Positions 1-11,229 of a stretch of DNA of 64,000 nucleotides are shown here, piece after piece. The stretch lies in the NCBI RefSeq assembly GCF_001704415.2, contig NC_030811.1, forward strand, positions 78,634,069-78,698,068, in the 5' to 3' direction. The notes beneath the pieces are model-generated. The model worked only from the letters and a program-made list of their open reading frames with translations, did not search any database and had not been told where the DNA came from. Position 1 is the stretch's first letter, and each line of letters starts with the position of its first letter. Made by a program: the position numbers and the translations under genes. This DNA is from Capra hircus. Lineage: Eukaryota; Chordata; Mammalia; Artiodactyla; Bovidae.

Positions 1-1067
1 CATTATTTTAACCATAAATGTTTGTTATCTTTAAAATAGAACGAATACTGATAAACTTAAACTCATTCACCCATTCAGGCAATACAATAAAACCCTGCTA
101 TAATGCAGTAAGCAAGATCCAGAAAACACAGCCTTATAAATGCAGGATAGTGTTACTGCTAATTTAATAATCTGACCAAAAGTGATTACGGTTTAACAAA
201 CCTACCAAGAGTTTTGATCCCAGCTGTGGTTTGGCATTAGCTAGTATCAGATGTGCACACTAGCTTAAATACCAATGGATTAACCCCTATTCTTGTGACT
301 GTGAGGGACTACCTGGCTCAGTAGCTATGATTTTAGCTATGATCTAGCTCCATAGCTAAGTATTTTGTTATTGTTTGATACCCGTAATCTGGGATGGTCC
401 AAGGAGAACAGATTGGAGGACAAACATTTTGTGGGTTGGGGTTGCCTGTCAACTCTCTATGTGTAGACTTACATCTCATCCTCTCTTCCAATTCCACCTG
501 TCCTTCCCAAAGGCAAAAACTTAACCTCACCTTGTTTGGGAATATGGAGTGGATGAATTTACCTTACCCTGGTGTTTTACTGTGAATACTTATTTAGTAC
601 CTATTGTGTTGCAGGAACTGCATTTGGTACCAGGGGACTAATGTTTAATGCAAATAAATATGCAATTACTAATTTGGATAAGCACTGTGAGAAAAAATAA
701 ATACCATGGTAGAAAAAAAAAAAGATACCAACAGATTGATTGAGAAAAAAACTGATAAGAAAGTTATATTTAAGATAAAAACTGAAATCCAAGAAAGTAT
801 ATCAATCAGATTCAATGCAGCAAACAGATAGTACAGTCGGAATGATTAATTAAAAGCATTTACAAATATAGAAATGATATAATTTAAGAGGAACTGGTAT
901 AGTATAGGAAAGCCTTTAGGGACAGTACAGCACTTTAGATCTAGTAATACTATGTGTTGGGCAGAAGGGGGAACAGAGGATTTGGCACCTTGAAGAAGCA
1001 AGGAAAATGAACAATTATTCTGGAATCTGGGTGAAAACGAATACATAAAATTTTTGTCCATATTGTG
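1..1067. other. Unique AT-rich intergenic DNA
   Basis: No gene is recognised. Short open frames here lack any recognisable domain. A stretch near 585-700 faintly resembles an ancient L2/MIR-type repeat (a pattern like 'tgtgttgcaggaactgcatttgg'), but it is too decayed for a firm call. Confidence 0.5.
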
Positions 1068-1276
1068 TGCTGTGTGCAGTGCTTAGTTGCTCAGTCGTGT
1101 CTGACTGTACAACCCCATGGACTGCAGCTCGTAAGGCTCCTCTGTCCATGGATGCTCCAGGCAAGAATACTGGAGTGGATCGCCATGCCCTCCTCCAAGG
1201 GATCTTCCCAACCTAGGGACTGAACCCAGGTCTCTCATATTACAGGTGGATTCTTTACAGTCTGGGCCACCAAGGA
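1068..1276 (-). mobile_element. Bov-tA SINE, minus strand
   Basis: The + strand reads the reverse complement of Bov-tA: tail-side 'gctcagtcgtgtctgactg', then 'ccaggcaagaatactggagt', 'gggatcttcccaacctaggg', and the tRNA-like head 'ccaccaaggaag' at the right. Bov-tA is a ruminant SINE with a tRNA-derived head and a Bov-A body shared with the BovB 3' end. It is inactive as protein and probably fixed. Confidence 0.93.
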
Positions 1277-2888
1277 AGTTCTTTACAGATTGTAGAAGGA
1301 TGCAAACTGAGAAGATCATTTACTGTGTTTTCACATTATCAGATGTTTCTATAAAATTTAAAAAACTAATATATTTCAACTATAATCAGTCACTTTCCTC
1401 TCTGACTCGAACGCATGTCTCTTACATCTTCTGCACTAGTAGGCAGGTTCTTTAGCACTAGCAGAACCTGATGTTTTACAAATCCCAATTATGAATATTT
1501 TCTATTGGCTACCCTGGTAGATCAACAATTCATGTGACATTGACTACATAATGTCATTTCCATCTAGTATAAGGAGAAAGTAGTTGATCTAAGAATATGC
1601 AACCGAAAAATGTACTAGAGATGTTTCAAGGATCTGATTAATTAATATTCTTTTTTCTCCTAGATTTGTAAATTTTGGATTATAAGTTACATTTCAGTTA
1701 ATTTATATATGTGATCTCTGTAAAATTTACTTTCCTATCAAATATTATGTTCATAATATTATCTTCTTTTCCTAAAACTAGCTCCACAAAACTTAAATCT
1801 ACCCTTGAACTAAAGTTATTTTCTGAGTAATTATCTTCTCCAGTGAAAAGGAGTCAAGGGGCACCAACAGGCTGCCAGTGACTTACCTCATTTGTCCTTA
1901 AGTTAACTTTCTCAAACTGGTGGCATGACTGAAACCATTTCTGGAAAAACACAACTTACTTTATTGTCAGAAAATGCCAACAATCTGCCATGATCAATTA
2001 TACTCTTTAATTCTTAGAAGTAAGATGCCTATATGTGAGAGAGAAGCTATCACTACTAATGGCTATCTAGAAAATGGAGCTCAATGACATCTTGTAAGTA
2101 AATCAGTAATGCAGTTTATTCTAAATATTTCTTAAGTATTCTCTCAGTAGATTCTAAATATTCTCCGTGTACATAAAGGTAACATTTTCAATGAATATTT
2201 CTTCTAATAAATTATATCTCCCTCATAAAGATATATTGCATGTATTCAACATTGAGAATTCTTATTAATGATCCATAATTATTATTAATACTATAATAAC
2301 TACACTTAACTATAATTTATTAAATTTTATTCATTATGGTTAAGATATACCAGATTATTTTAATTTCTTATCTATGTTAATCCAAATACATCTGGTTAGT
2401 TCTAAGTCATACTTTTCAAAAGTATATTTGAAAAACAGTTTTGAGATGATACTGTCTGCCCTACAGATTCTAGAGACATTGCAAAGATCATGTGTCTACA
2501 TCTGAAACTCAAACTATAAGTCATTGATTTGTCATTTAAAATCCGTAGATTTTCTTGTGAATGTATAGGTTCCCACAGAGCAGACAATGTAGTATTCCTC
2601 AAACATGAAATTGACCATCTCATGCATACTTACATAGTTCATTATCTTTTAAATATCTCTAGGATAAAATTTGAAACTTGTAACACAATCCCAGGCCCTG
2701 ATTCATTTTTCAGTACCTCTGTCATTTCACAATAGTCTCCAGTAATATCTAGGTTAACTCTCAGTCCTGTGATGAGGTCCTGCTCTTTCTCACCCCCAGG
2801 CTTTCACATGTTTCGTAGAACACTCTACTTTCTCCTTGTCAGCTGACACACTGCTCTACATCCCTTTCAGTTTCAGTCAAAGTAATTA
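1277..2888. other. Intergenic DNA, no gene seen
   Basis: AT-rich sequence without recognisable exons or young repeats. Open frames on both strands near 2400-2735 overlap each other and show no domain, so they are regarded as chance. Confidence 0.5.
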
Positions 2889-4486
2889 GGCAAGAATACC
2901 TTAAAAGAAATGGAGTAGCCATAATAGTCAATAAAGAGTATGAAATGTAGTACTTACTTTTTGAGATGCAATCTCAAAAAAGACAGAATGTTCTCTGTTT
3001 TTTTCCAAGGCAAACCATTCAATATCACAGTAATCCAAGTCTATGTGCCAACCAGTGATGCCGAAAAAGCTGAAACTGAATGGCTCTATGCATTTCAAGA
3101 CTTTCTAGAACTAATACCCCCAAAAGATGTTCTTTTCTTTTGGAATGCAAAAGTAGGAAGTCAAGAAATACCTGGAGTATTAGGCAAATTTGGCCATAGA
3201 GAACAAAATGAAGTAGGGCAAAGGCTAACAGAGTTTTCCCAAGAGAACACACTGCTCATGGCAAACACCCTCTTCCAACAACACAAGAGAAGACTATACA
3301 TGTGGACAACATCAGATGGTCAATACCAAAATCAGATTGATTCTATTCTTTGCAGCCAAAAATGGAGAAGCACTATACAGTCAGCAAAAAACAAGACTGG
3401 AGGCTGACTGTGGCTCAGATCATGAACTACCTATTGCCAAATTCAGACTTAAATTGAAGAAAGTAGAGAAAACCACTAGACCATTCAGGTATGACCTAAA
3501 TCAAATCCCTTCTGATTATACAGTGGAAGTGAGAAATAGATTTAAGGGCCTAGATCTGATAGAGTGCCTGAAGAATTATGGATGGAGGTTCATGACACTG
3601 GACAGGAGGCAGTGTTCAAGAACAACCCAAAGAAAAAGAAATGCAAAAAGCCAAAATGTTTGTCTGAGGAGGCCTTACAAATAGCTATGAAATGAAGAGC
3701 AGTGAAAGGCAAAGGAGAAAAGGAAAGATATACCCATTTGAATGCAGACTTCCAAAGAATAGCAAGGAGAGATAAGAAAGCCTTCCTAAGTGATCAATAC
3801 AAAGAAATAGAGAAAAACAACAGAATGGGAAAGACTAGATATCTCTTCAAGAAAATTAGAGATACCAAGGAAACTTTCCATGCAAATATGGGCACAATAA
3901 GGGAAAAAAAAATGGTATGGACCTAAAGAAGCAGAAGATTAGATAGCAAGATACACAGAAGTATACAAAAAAAGATCTTCACCACCCAGATAATCACTAT
4001 GGTGTGATCACTTACCTAGAGCCAGACATCCTGGAATGAGAAGTCAAGTGGGCCTTAGGAAGCATCACTAAACAAAGCTAGTGGAGGTGATGGAATTCCA
4101 GTTGAGCTATTTCAAATCCTAAAAGATGATGCTGTGAAAGTGCTGCACTCAATATGCCAGCACATTTGTAAAACTCATCAGTGGCCAAATGACTGGAAAA
4201 GGTCAGTTTTCATTCCAATTCCAAAGAAAGGCAATGCCAAAGAATGCTCAAACTACCACACAGTTGCACTCATCTCACACACTAGTAAAGTAATGCTCAA
4301 AATTCTCCCAAACAGGCTTCAGCAATATGTGATTGAGCACCTCCAGATACTCAAGCTGGATTTAGAAAAGGCAGAGGAATCCGAGATCATATTGCCAACA
4401 TCTGGTGGAACATTAAAAAAGCAAGAGAGTTCCAAAAAAATATCTAGTTCTAATTTATTGACTATGCCAAAGCCGTTGACTGTGTC
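2889..4486 (+). mobile_element. BovB LINE (RTE clade), 5' part of an interrupted copy
   Basis: A 5'-truncated BovB that begins inside the endonuclease region. The conceptual product around 2985-3400 carries 'PFNITVIQVYVPTSDAE', a hallmark of the BovB AP-endonuclease domain. The following frames (3316-3684, 3702-3926, 4134-4613) give the linker and the start of the reverse transcriptase, each in a different frame. The copy stops at 'gttgactgtgt' (4475-4485), where a minus-strand BovB is inserted, and resumes after 7928. Frameshifts and stops make it non-functional. Confidence 0.93.
2940..4485 (+). pseudogene. BovB endonuclease/reverse-transcriptase remnant, part 1
   Basis: Decayed reading frame of the single large BovB ORF. 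The endonuclease C-terminal half is visible at 2940-3407 (an 'FNAKVGSQE'-like core in the variant FWNAKVGSQE, and ending near SILCSQKWRS). After that the frame shifts several times. The N-terminal RT region is recognised from 'WKRSVFIPIPKKGNAKECSNY' type residues at 4190-4255. No catalytic YADD box is reached before the interruption. It is a dead retrotransposon gene. Confidence 0.85.
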
Positions 4487-4812
4487 GGTTCAGTTCAGTT
4501 CAGTCACTCAGTGGTCTGACTCTTTGCGACCCCATGAATCTCAGCACGCCAGGGCTCCCGGTCCATCACCAACTCCTGGAGTCCACTCAGACTCATGTCC
4601 ATCGAGTCAGTGATGCCATCCAGCCATCTCACCCTCTGTCATCCCCTTCTCCTCCTGCTCACAATCCCTCCCAGCATCAGGGTCTTTTCCAATGAGTCAA
4701 CACTTCGCATGAGGTGGCCAAAGTTCTGGAGTTTCAGCTTCAACATCATTCCTTCCAAAGAAATCCCAGGGCTGAGCTCCTTCAGAATGAATTGGTTGGA
4801 TTCCCTTGCTGT

Positions 4813-6588
4813 TCAAGGGACTCTCAAGAGTCTTCTCCAACACCACAGTTCAAAAGAATCAATTCTTCGGCACTCAGCTTTCTTCACAGTCCAACTCTCA
4901 CATCCATACATGACCACTGGGAAAAGCATAGCCTTGACTAGATGGACCATAGTTTGCAAAGTAATGTCTCTGCTTTTGAATATGCTATCTAGGTTAGTCA
5001 TAACTTTTCTTCCAAGGAGTAAGCATCTTTTAATTTCATGGCTGCAATCACCATCTGCAGTGATTTTGGAGCCCCCCAAAATAAAGTCTGACACTATTTC
5101 CACTGTTTCCCCATCTATTTCCCATGAAGTGATGGGACCAGATGCCATGATCTTTGTTTTCTGAATGTTGAGCTTTAAGCCAACTTTTTCACTCTCCTCT
5201 TTCGCTTTCATCAAGAGGCTTTTTAGTTCCTCTTCACTTTCTGCCATCAGGGTGGTGTCATCTGCATATCTGAGGTGATTGATATTTCTCCCAGCAATCT
5301 TGATTCTAGCTTGTATTGATTCCAGTCCAGCGTTTCTCATGATGTACTTTGCATAGAAGTTAAATAAGCAGGGTGACAATATACAGCCTTGACGTACTCC
5401 TTTTTCTATTTGAAACCAGCCTGTCGTTCCATGTCCAGTGCTAACCGTTGCTTCCTGACCTGCATGCAGGTTTCTCAAGAGGCAGGTCAGGTGGTCTGGT
5501 ATTCCCATCTCTTTCAGAATTTTCCACCGTTATTGTGATCCACACAGTCAAAAGCTTTGGCATAGTCAATAAAGCAAAAATAGATGTTTTTCTGGAACTC
5601 TCTTGCTTTTTCCATGATCCAGTGGATGTTGACAATTTGATCTCTGGTTCCTCTGCCTTTTCTAAAACCAGCTTGAACATCAGAAAGTTCACGGTTCACG
5701 TATTGCTGAAGCCCAGCGTGGAGAATTTTGAGCATTACTTTACTAGCATGTGAGATGAATGCAATTGTGCAGTAGTTTGAGCATTCTTTGGCATTGCCTT
5801 TCTTTGGAATTGGAATGAAAACTGACTTTTTCCAGTCCTGTGGCCATGATGAGTTTTCCAAATGTGCTGGCATATTGAGTGCAGCACTTTCACAGCATCA
5901 TCTTTTAGGATTTGAAACAGCTCAACTGGAATTCCATCACCTCCACTAGCTTTGTTCGTAGTGATGCTTTCTAAGGCCCACTTGACTTCACATTCCAGGA
6001 TGTCTGGCTCTAGGTGAGTGATCACACTATTGTGATTATCTGGGTCGTGGAGATCTTTTTTGTACAGTTCTTCCGTGTATTCTTGCCACCTCTTCTTAAT
6101 ATCTTCTGCTTCTGTTAGGTCCATACCATTTCTGTCCTTTATCGAGCCCATCTTTGCATGAAATGTTCCCTTGGTATCTTTAATTTTCTTGAGGAGATCT
6201 CTAGTCTTTCCCATTCTCTTCTTTTCCTCTATTTGTTTGCACTGATCGCTGAGGAAGGCTTTCTTATCTCTTCTTGCTATTCTTTGGAACTCTACATTCA
6301 GATGCTTATATCTTTCCTTTTCTCCTTTGCTTTTCACCTCTCTTCTTTTCACCGCTATTTGTAAGGCCTCCCCAGACAGCCATTTTGCTTTTTTGCATTT
6401 CTTTTCCATGGGGATGGTCTGGATCCCTGTCTCCTGTACAATGTCATGAACCTCATCCATAGTTCATCAGGCACTCTATCTATCAGATCTAGGCCCTTAA
6501 ATCTATTTCTCATTTCCACTGTATAATCATAAGGAATTTGATTAAGGTCATACCTGAATGGTCTAGCGGTTTGCCCTACTTTCTTCAA
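4813..6588 (-). pseudogene. BovB reverse-transcriptase domain remnant with YADD box
   Basis: RT remnant read in pieces. 6355-6588 and 5735-6460 hold the N-terminal part (WQEYTEELYKKDLHDPDNH, 'NKASGGDGIPVELFQ'). 5514-5873 holds fingers/palm ('DVQAGFRKGRGTRDQI', 'FIDYAKAFDCVDH'), and 4813-5508 holds the core 'GVRQGCILSPCLFN' plus the catalytic 'LRYADDTTLMAES'. The catalytic aspartates are preserved, but the pieces lie in different frames and cannot be read as one protein. The C-terminal tail around 'ESWTVKKAECRRIDSFELWCW' follows. Confidence 0.9.
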
Positions 6589-7785
6589 TTTAAGTCTGAA
6601 TTTGGTAATAAGGAGTTCATGATCTGAGCCACAGTCAGCTCCTGGTCTTGTTTTTGTTGACTGTATAGAACTTCTCCACCTTTGGCTGCAAAGAATATAA
6701 TCAATCTGATTTTGGTGTTAACCGTCTGGTGATGTCCATGTGTAGAGTCTTCTCTTGTGTTGTTGGAAGAGAAGTTGCTATGACCAGTGCATTTTCTTGG
6801 CAAAACTCTATTAGTCTTTGCCCTGCTTTCGCCTGTTACTCCTGGTGTTTCTTGACTTCCTACTTTTTCATTCCAGTCCCCTATAATGAAAAGGACATCT
6901 TTTCTGGGGTGTTAGTTCTAAAAGGTCTTGTAGGTCTTCATAGAACCGTTCAATATCAGCTTCTTCAGCATTACTTGTTGGGGCATAGACTTGGATTACC
7001 GTGATATTGAATGGTTTGCCTTGAAAATGAACAGAGATCATTCTGTCGTTTTTGAGATTGCATCCAAGTACTGCATTTCGGACACTTTTGTTGACCATGA
7101 TGGCTACTCCATTTCTTCTGAGGGATTCCTGCCCACAGTAGTAGATATAATGGTCATCTGAGTTAAAGTCACCCATTCCAGTCCATTTTAGTTCGCCGAT
7201 TCCAAGAATGTTGACGTTCACTCTTGCCATCTCTTGTTTGACTACTTCCAGTTTGCCTTGATTCATGGACCTGAAGTTCCAAGTTCCTATGCAATATTGC
7301 TCTTTACAGCATTGGACCTTGATTCTATCACCAGTCACATCCACAACTGGGTATTGTTTTTGCTTTGGCTCCATCCCTTCATTCTTTCTGTAGTTATTTC
7401 TCCAGTGATTTCCAGTAGCGTGTTGGGCACCTACTGACCTGGGGAGTTCCTCTTTCAGTATCCTATCATTTTTCCTTTTCATACTGTTCTTGGGGTTCTC
7501 AAGGCCAGAATACTGAAGTGGTTTGCCATTCCCTTCTCCAGTGGACCACATTCTGTCAGACCTCTCCCCCATGACCTGCCCATCTTGGGTTGCCCCGTGG
7601 GCATGGCTTAGTTTCATTGAGTTAGACAAGGCTGTGGTCCTAGTGTGATTAGATTGACTAGTTTTCTGTGAGTATGGTTTCAGTGTGTCTGCCCTCTGAT
7701 GCCCTCTTGCAACACCTACCATCTTACTTGGGTTTCTCTTACCTTGGGCATGGGGTATCTCTTCACGGCTGCTCCAGCAAAGCAC
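6585..7785 (-). pseudogene. BovB AP-endonuclease domain remnant
   Basis: The 305-codon open frame at 6868-7785 holds the N-terminal extension and the endonuclease start: 'GTWNFRSMNQGK' (metal/DNA-binding motif near the domain start), 'ELKWTGMGDFNSDDHYIYY', and 'PFNITVIQVYAPTSNAE'. The frame then shifts, and the rest of the domain continues at 6585-6803. In RTE elements this domain nicks target DNA to prime reverse transcription. The first 140 or so residues are translated 5' UTR and low in recognisable content, so the true start is probably further in. Frameshifts make it inactive. Confidence 0.88.
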
Positions 7786-7927
7786 AGCTGCTCCTCCTTA
7801 CTCCTTACCTTGGATGAAGGGTATCTCCTCACCACCGCCCTTCCTGACCTTCAACGTGGAATAGCTCCTCTAGGCCCTCCTGCGCCAGTGCAGCCACCGC
7901 TCCTTGGACGTGGGGAGTGATGTGTAG

Positions 7928-8992
7928 ATTAACTGTGTAGATCACCAAAAACTGTGGAAAATTCTTCAAGAGTTGGGAATACCAGACCACCTGACTTGCC
8001 TTCTGAGAACTCTGTATGCAGGTAAAGAAACAACAGTTAGAACTGGACATGGGACAACAGACTGGTTCCTAATCAGGAAAGGATTACGTAAAAGCTGTAT
8101 ATTGTTACCCTGCTTATTTAACTTATATGCAGAGTACATCATGAGAAATGCTGGACTGGATGAAGCACAAGCTAGAATCAAGATTTCCAGGAGAAATATC
8201 AATAACCTCAGATGTGCAGATGACATCACACTGATGGCAGAAAGTGAAGAAGAACTAAAGAGCCTCTTGATGAAGGTAAAAGAGGAGAGTGAACAAGCTG
8301 GCTTCAAACTCAACATTCAGAAAAATAAGGTCATGGCATCTGGTCCCATCACTTGATGGCAAATAGATGGGGAAACAATGGAAACAGTGACAGACTTTCT
8401 TTCCTTGGGCTCCAAAATCATTGCAGATGGTGACTGTAGCCATGAAATTTAATGACACTTGCTCCTTGGAAGAAAAGTTATGACCAAATTAGATAGCATA
8501 TTAAAAAGCAGAGACATGACTTTGTCAGCAAAGGTCTGTCTAGTCAAAGCTATGGTTTTTCTAGTAATCATGTACAGATATGAGAGTTGGACTATAAAGA
8601 AAGCTAAGCACCGAAGAACTGATGCTTTTGAACTGTGGTGTTGGAGAAGACTCTTGAGAGTCCCTTGGACTGCAAGGAAATCCAACCAGTCCATCCTAAA
8701 GGAAATCAGTCCTGAATATTCATTGAAAGGATTGATGCTGATGCTGAAACTCCAATACTTTGAACACCTGATGGGAAGAACTGACTCATTGGAAAGGACC
8801 CTGATGCTGGGAAAGATTAGAGGGGTGAGGAGAATGGGATGACAGAGGGTCAGATGGTTGGATGGCATCACCAACTGAATGGACATGAGTTTAGTAAACT
8901 CTGGGAGTTGGTGATGGACAGGGAGGCCTGGCATACTGCAGTCCATGGGGTCACATAGTGGGACACGACTGAATGACTGGACTGAACTGAAA
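7928..8992 (+). mobile_element. BovB LINE, 3' part of the interrupted copy
   Basis: Resumes exactly where the copy at 2889-4486 stopped: 'tgtgtagatcaccaaaaact' continues the RT codons for DCVDHNKLW. The frame at 7973-8356 carries RT palm sequence with 'LRCADDITLMAESEEELKS', where the catalytic YADD has become CADD. The sequence then runs to the BovB 3' end, 'gactggactgaactgaaac'. Together with 2889-4486 it forms one 5'-truncated, older BovB. Confidence 0.93.
7973..8842 (+). pseudogene. BovB reverse-transcriptase remnant, part 2
   Basis: Two open stretches, 7973-8356 and 8459-8842, encode the RT palm and the C-terminal region. The catalytic box reads CADD, so the first catalytic-motif residue has changed. 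A stop or frame change lies between the two pieces near 8357-8458. Recognisable downstream residues are 'SWTIKKAKHRRTDAFELW' and 'RKSNQSILKEISPEYSL'. Inactive. Confidence 0.87.
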
Positions 8993-9033
8993 CTTACTTT
9001 TAAGATATTGTATATTGATCAATATAGTAAATG

Positions 9034-9231
9034 TGGGCTTCCCTTGTGGCTCAGCTGGTAGTGAATCTGCCTGCAATGTGGGAGTCCTGGGTTTGAACCC
9101 TGGGTTTGAAAGATCCCCTGGAGAAGGGAAAGGCTACCCACTCCAGTATTCTGGCTTAGAGAATTCCATAGACTCTATAGTCCATGGGTTCGCAAAGAGT
9201 TAGACAGGGCTGAGGGAGTTTTACTTTCATT
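9034..9231 (+). mobile_element. Bov-tA SINE, plus strand
   Basis: Complete head-to-tail Bov-tA: 'gggcttcccttgtggctcag' (tRNA-derived head), 'gatcccctggagaaggg', 'ccactccagtattctggc', then the reversed-BovB-like tail 'gttagacagggctgag' and a short 'tttcattttgac' end. A small internal duplication ('cctgggtttgaa' twice, near 9087-9110) is present. Confidence 0.94.
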
Positions 9232-10149
9232 TTGACTTTTATAGTAGATGCTAGCTTTACTTGGTGATTTCCGCAAGAAAGTTTATGAAAATTCTTACTT
9301 AATTTTCTTATTTTCTGCAAAGTACATCTATTAGTGAAACAATCAAATCCATCACATTTATATAATTGGTACATAGCAAGCACATTGATTGATTTAATGT
9401 ATTTTGTTTGTTTGTTTTGCCAAATCTGGAGTTTAGTTTCCCATTTCAGGTGTTATGCTAATTGAATAAATCTGAGTTTGTATCTGATTGCGGTGCATAT
9501 TTCCTGAAAGTTGTGATAAACAGGAAAAGTGTATACCTTTATGTACCAGTTGTGTGGGTTGATATAGAGGCACCTACACAACCAAATACTGAACATCTAG
9601 CAGCATATTCAGAAAACTGAGAGCAGTCATTCCAGGGTGGCTATGAGACACAGGAGGCTAGAGATCAGATTGAAAAAAAAAAAAATAGGAACACATTAAA
9701 AGGGAGTTTTAAATCTGTGAACTTTAGTTGCTTTAAGTTTTATATTTTAACTATATTTTCTATTTTAAAATTTTAATAGCATTATCCAAATTGTTCTTAT
9801 AAGCAGATCACTTGGATAACTACGTGAGTCTGAAAGAAGAAAGATAGCTGGAAAGAGTTATTTTGAAAAACTGCTAGAGAAACAGAGAAAGAGAGTAGCA
9901 AGAGAGTGGGAGAGAGCGGAGTGAGCCTAGAAGCAGAATAGAGGGCTAAGGAGCAGAAGAATAGAGCAAACAGCTGGGAAGAGAAGGAACTGTGTTAACA
10001 GAGGGCAAGAAAGAGGGGAAAAGAGGTGAGGAGAGAGATTGGGCAAATGGGATCAATGGCAAAATTTTTCCCAGAACAAAAGGAGAGAAGACATTGTTAA
10101 CAAATGTAACAGGAATGCAGAAGAAAGGTATAGCTTTCTTTCCATTTTT
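9232..10149. other. Intergenic DNA with a purine-rich tract
   Basis: No gene is recognised. Between about 9835 and 10115 the + strand is strikingly rich in A and G (for example 'gagagagtagcaagagagtg'), with few pyrimidine runs. The rest is AT-rich and unremarkable. Confidence 0.55.
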
Positions 10150-10261
10150 GTTGTTATTGTACTTTTACTTAAAAAAATGTATTGAGATATAATTAATCTA
10201 CAATGTTGTGTTAGTTTCAGGTGTAAAGTGATACAGTTATGTTTATAAATATATTACGTGT
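10150..10261 (-). mobile_element. L1 3' end fragment, minus strand (first piece)
   Basis: 'tacaatgttgtgttagtttc' followed by 'gtgtaaagtgatacag' is the reversed 3' untranslated end of artiodactyl L1. It is cut off by a Bov-tA and continues after the BovB at about 11098. Confidence 0.8.
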
Positions 10262-10481
10262 GTGTGCTGTGCTAAGTAGGTTCAGTCATGTCCAACTCTG
10301 CAATCCCATGGACTGTATGTAGCCTGCTAAGCTCCTCCATCCATGGGATTCTCAAGGCAAGAATACTAGAGTGGGCTGCCATGCCCTCCTGCAGGGGATC
10401 TTCTCAATCAAGGATTGAACTCTTGTCTCTTGTGTCTCCTACATTGGCAGACAGGTTCTTTACCACTAGTGCCATCTGGAA
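10262..10481 (-). mobile_element. Bov-tA SINE, minus strand
   Basis: Reverse-complement Bov-tA inserted in the L1 fragment. It reads 'tcagtcatgtccaactctgc', 'ccatgggattctcaaggcaa', 'gaatactagagtgggctgcc' and the head complement 'accactagtgccatctgg'. It ends in a TA dinucleotide tract. Confidence 0.92.
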
Positions 10482-10482
10482 A

Positions 10483-10483
10483 G

Positions 10484-10518
<35 letters not shown>
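10483..10518. repeat. (TA)n microsatellite
   Basis: About 18 TA units between the Bov-tA and the following BovB. It probably grew from an AT-rich insertion flank. Confidence 0.95.
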
Positions 10519-10519
<1 letters not shown>

Positions 10520-10528
10520 CAGTTTAAC

Positions 10529-11037
10529 AGTTCAGTTCAGTTCAGTCACTCAGTTGTGTTCGACTCTTTGTGACCCCATGAATCACAGCACACCAGGCCT
10601 CCCTGTCCATCACCAACTCCCGGAGTTTTCTCAAACTCATGTCCATTGAGTCAGTGATGCCATCCAGCCATCTTACCCTCTGTCATCCCCTTTTCCTCCT
10701 GCCCCCAATCCCTCCCAGTATCAGGGTCTTTTCCAATGAGTCAACTCTTTGCCTCAGGTGGCCAAAGTATGGAGTTTCAGCCGCAGCATCAGTCCTTCCA
10801 ATGAACACCCAGGACTGATCTCCTTTAGAATGGACTGGTTGGATTTCCTTGCAGTCCAAGGGACTCTCAAGAGTCTTCTCCAACACCACAGTACAAAAGC
10901 ATCAATACTTCGGCACTCAGCTTTCTTCACAGTCCAGCTCTCACATCCATACATGACCACTGGAAAAACCATAGCCTTGACTAGATGGACCTTTGTTGGC
11001 AAAGTAATGTCTCTGCTTTTCAATATGCTATCTAGGT
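10529..11037 (-). mobile_element. BovB LINE 3' end, minus strand, 5'-truncated
   Basis: Starts with 'agttcagttcagttcagtca' (BovB 3' tail reversed). It carries the reversed RT C-terminal codons, including the complement of SWTVKKAECRSIDAFVLW (minus-strand frame 10754-11107), and stops at 'tatctaggtt'. Only about 510 bp of 3' end is retained. Confidence 0.93.
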
Positions 11038-11040
11038 TAT

Positions 11041-11104
11041 ACATATATATAGAGAGAGGAGTTTTTTCTCTCTCTATATATATATATAGAGAGAGGAGTT
11101 TTTC
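11041..11104. repeat. Short hairpin and direct repeat at the BovB 5' junction
   Basis: 'tatatatagagagag' (11044-11058) pairs with 'ctctctctatatata' (11068-11082) as an inverted repeat. The left arm plus 'gagttttt' is also repeated directly at about 11082-11103. It lies exactly between the BovB 5' end and the resumed L1, so it looks like junction filler DNA. Confidence 0.8.
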
Positions 11105-11229
11105 CATTGTAGGTTGGTATAAGATATTGAATGTAATTATCTGTATTATATAGTCTTTGTTAGTTATCTATTTTATAAATAGGAGTGTGTATATTTTAAT
11201 CCCAGACTCCTGATTTACCCTTTTCCCCA
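11098..11229 (-). mobile_element. L1 3' end fragment, minus strand (second piece)
   Basis: Continuation of the reversed L1 3' region: 'atagtctttgttagttatct', 'ttttaatcccagactcctga', then 'acccttttcccc'. It is co-linear with 10150-10261 once the Bov-tA and BovB are removed. Confidence 0.8.

Larger units (their letters stand above)
4487..7920 (-). mobile_element. Near-full-length BovB LINE, minus strand, nested in an older BovB
   Basis: It begins on the + strand with the reversed BovB 3' terminus 'ttcagttcagttcagtcact' and runs through the RT and endonuclease to GC-richer 5' UTR-like sequence ending near 7917. The length of about 3.4 kb is close to a full BovB. The flanks carry an imperfect duplication: 'ttgactgtgt' (4476-4485) and 'ttaactgtgt' (7929-7938), both of which fit the target 'gactgtgtggatcac' of the interrupted BovB. 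Insertion into a pre-existing BovB is therefore directly visible. The coding frame changes at least six times, so the element is inactive. Confidence 0.95.

Noticed and set aside
4595..5164. 189-codon plus-strand open frame
   Set aside because: It is the opposite strand of the BovB reverse transcriptase; similar antisense frames recur in every minus-strand BovB copy.
6868..7785. 305-codon minus-strand frame as an intact gene
   Set aside because: It is the 5' region and endonuclease start of a BovB copy whose continuation is shifted out of frame several times.
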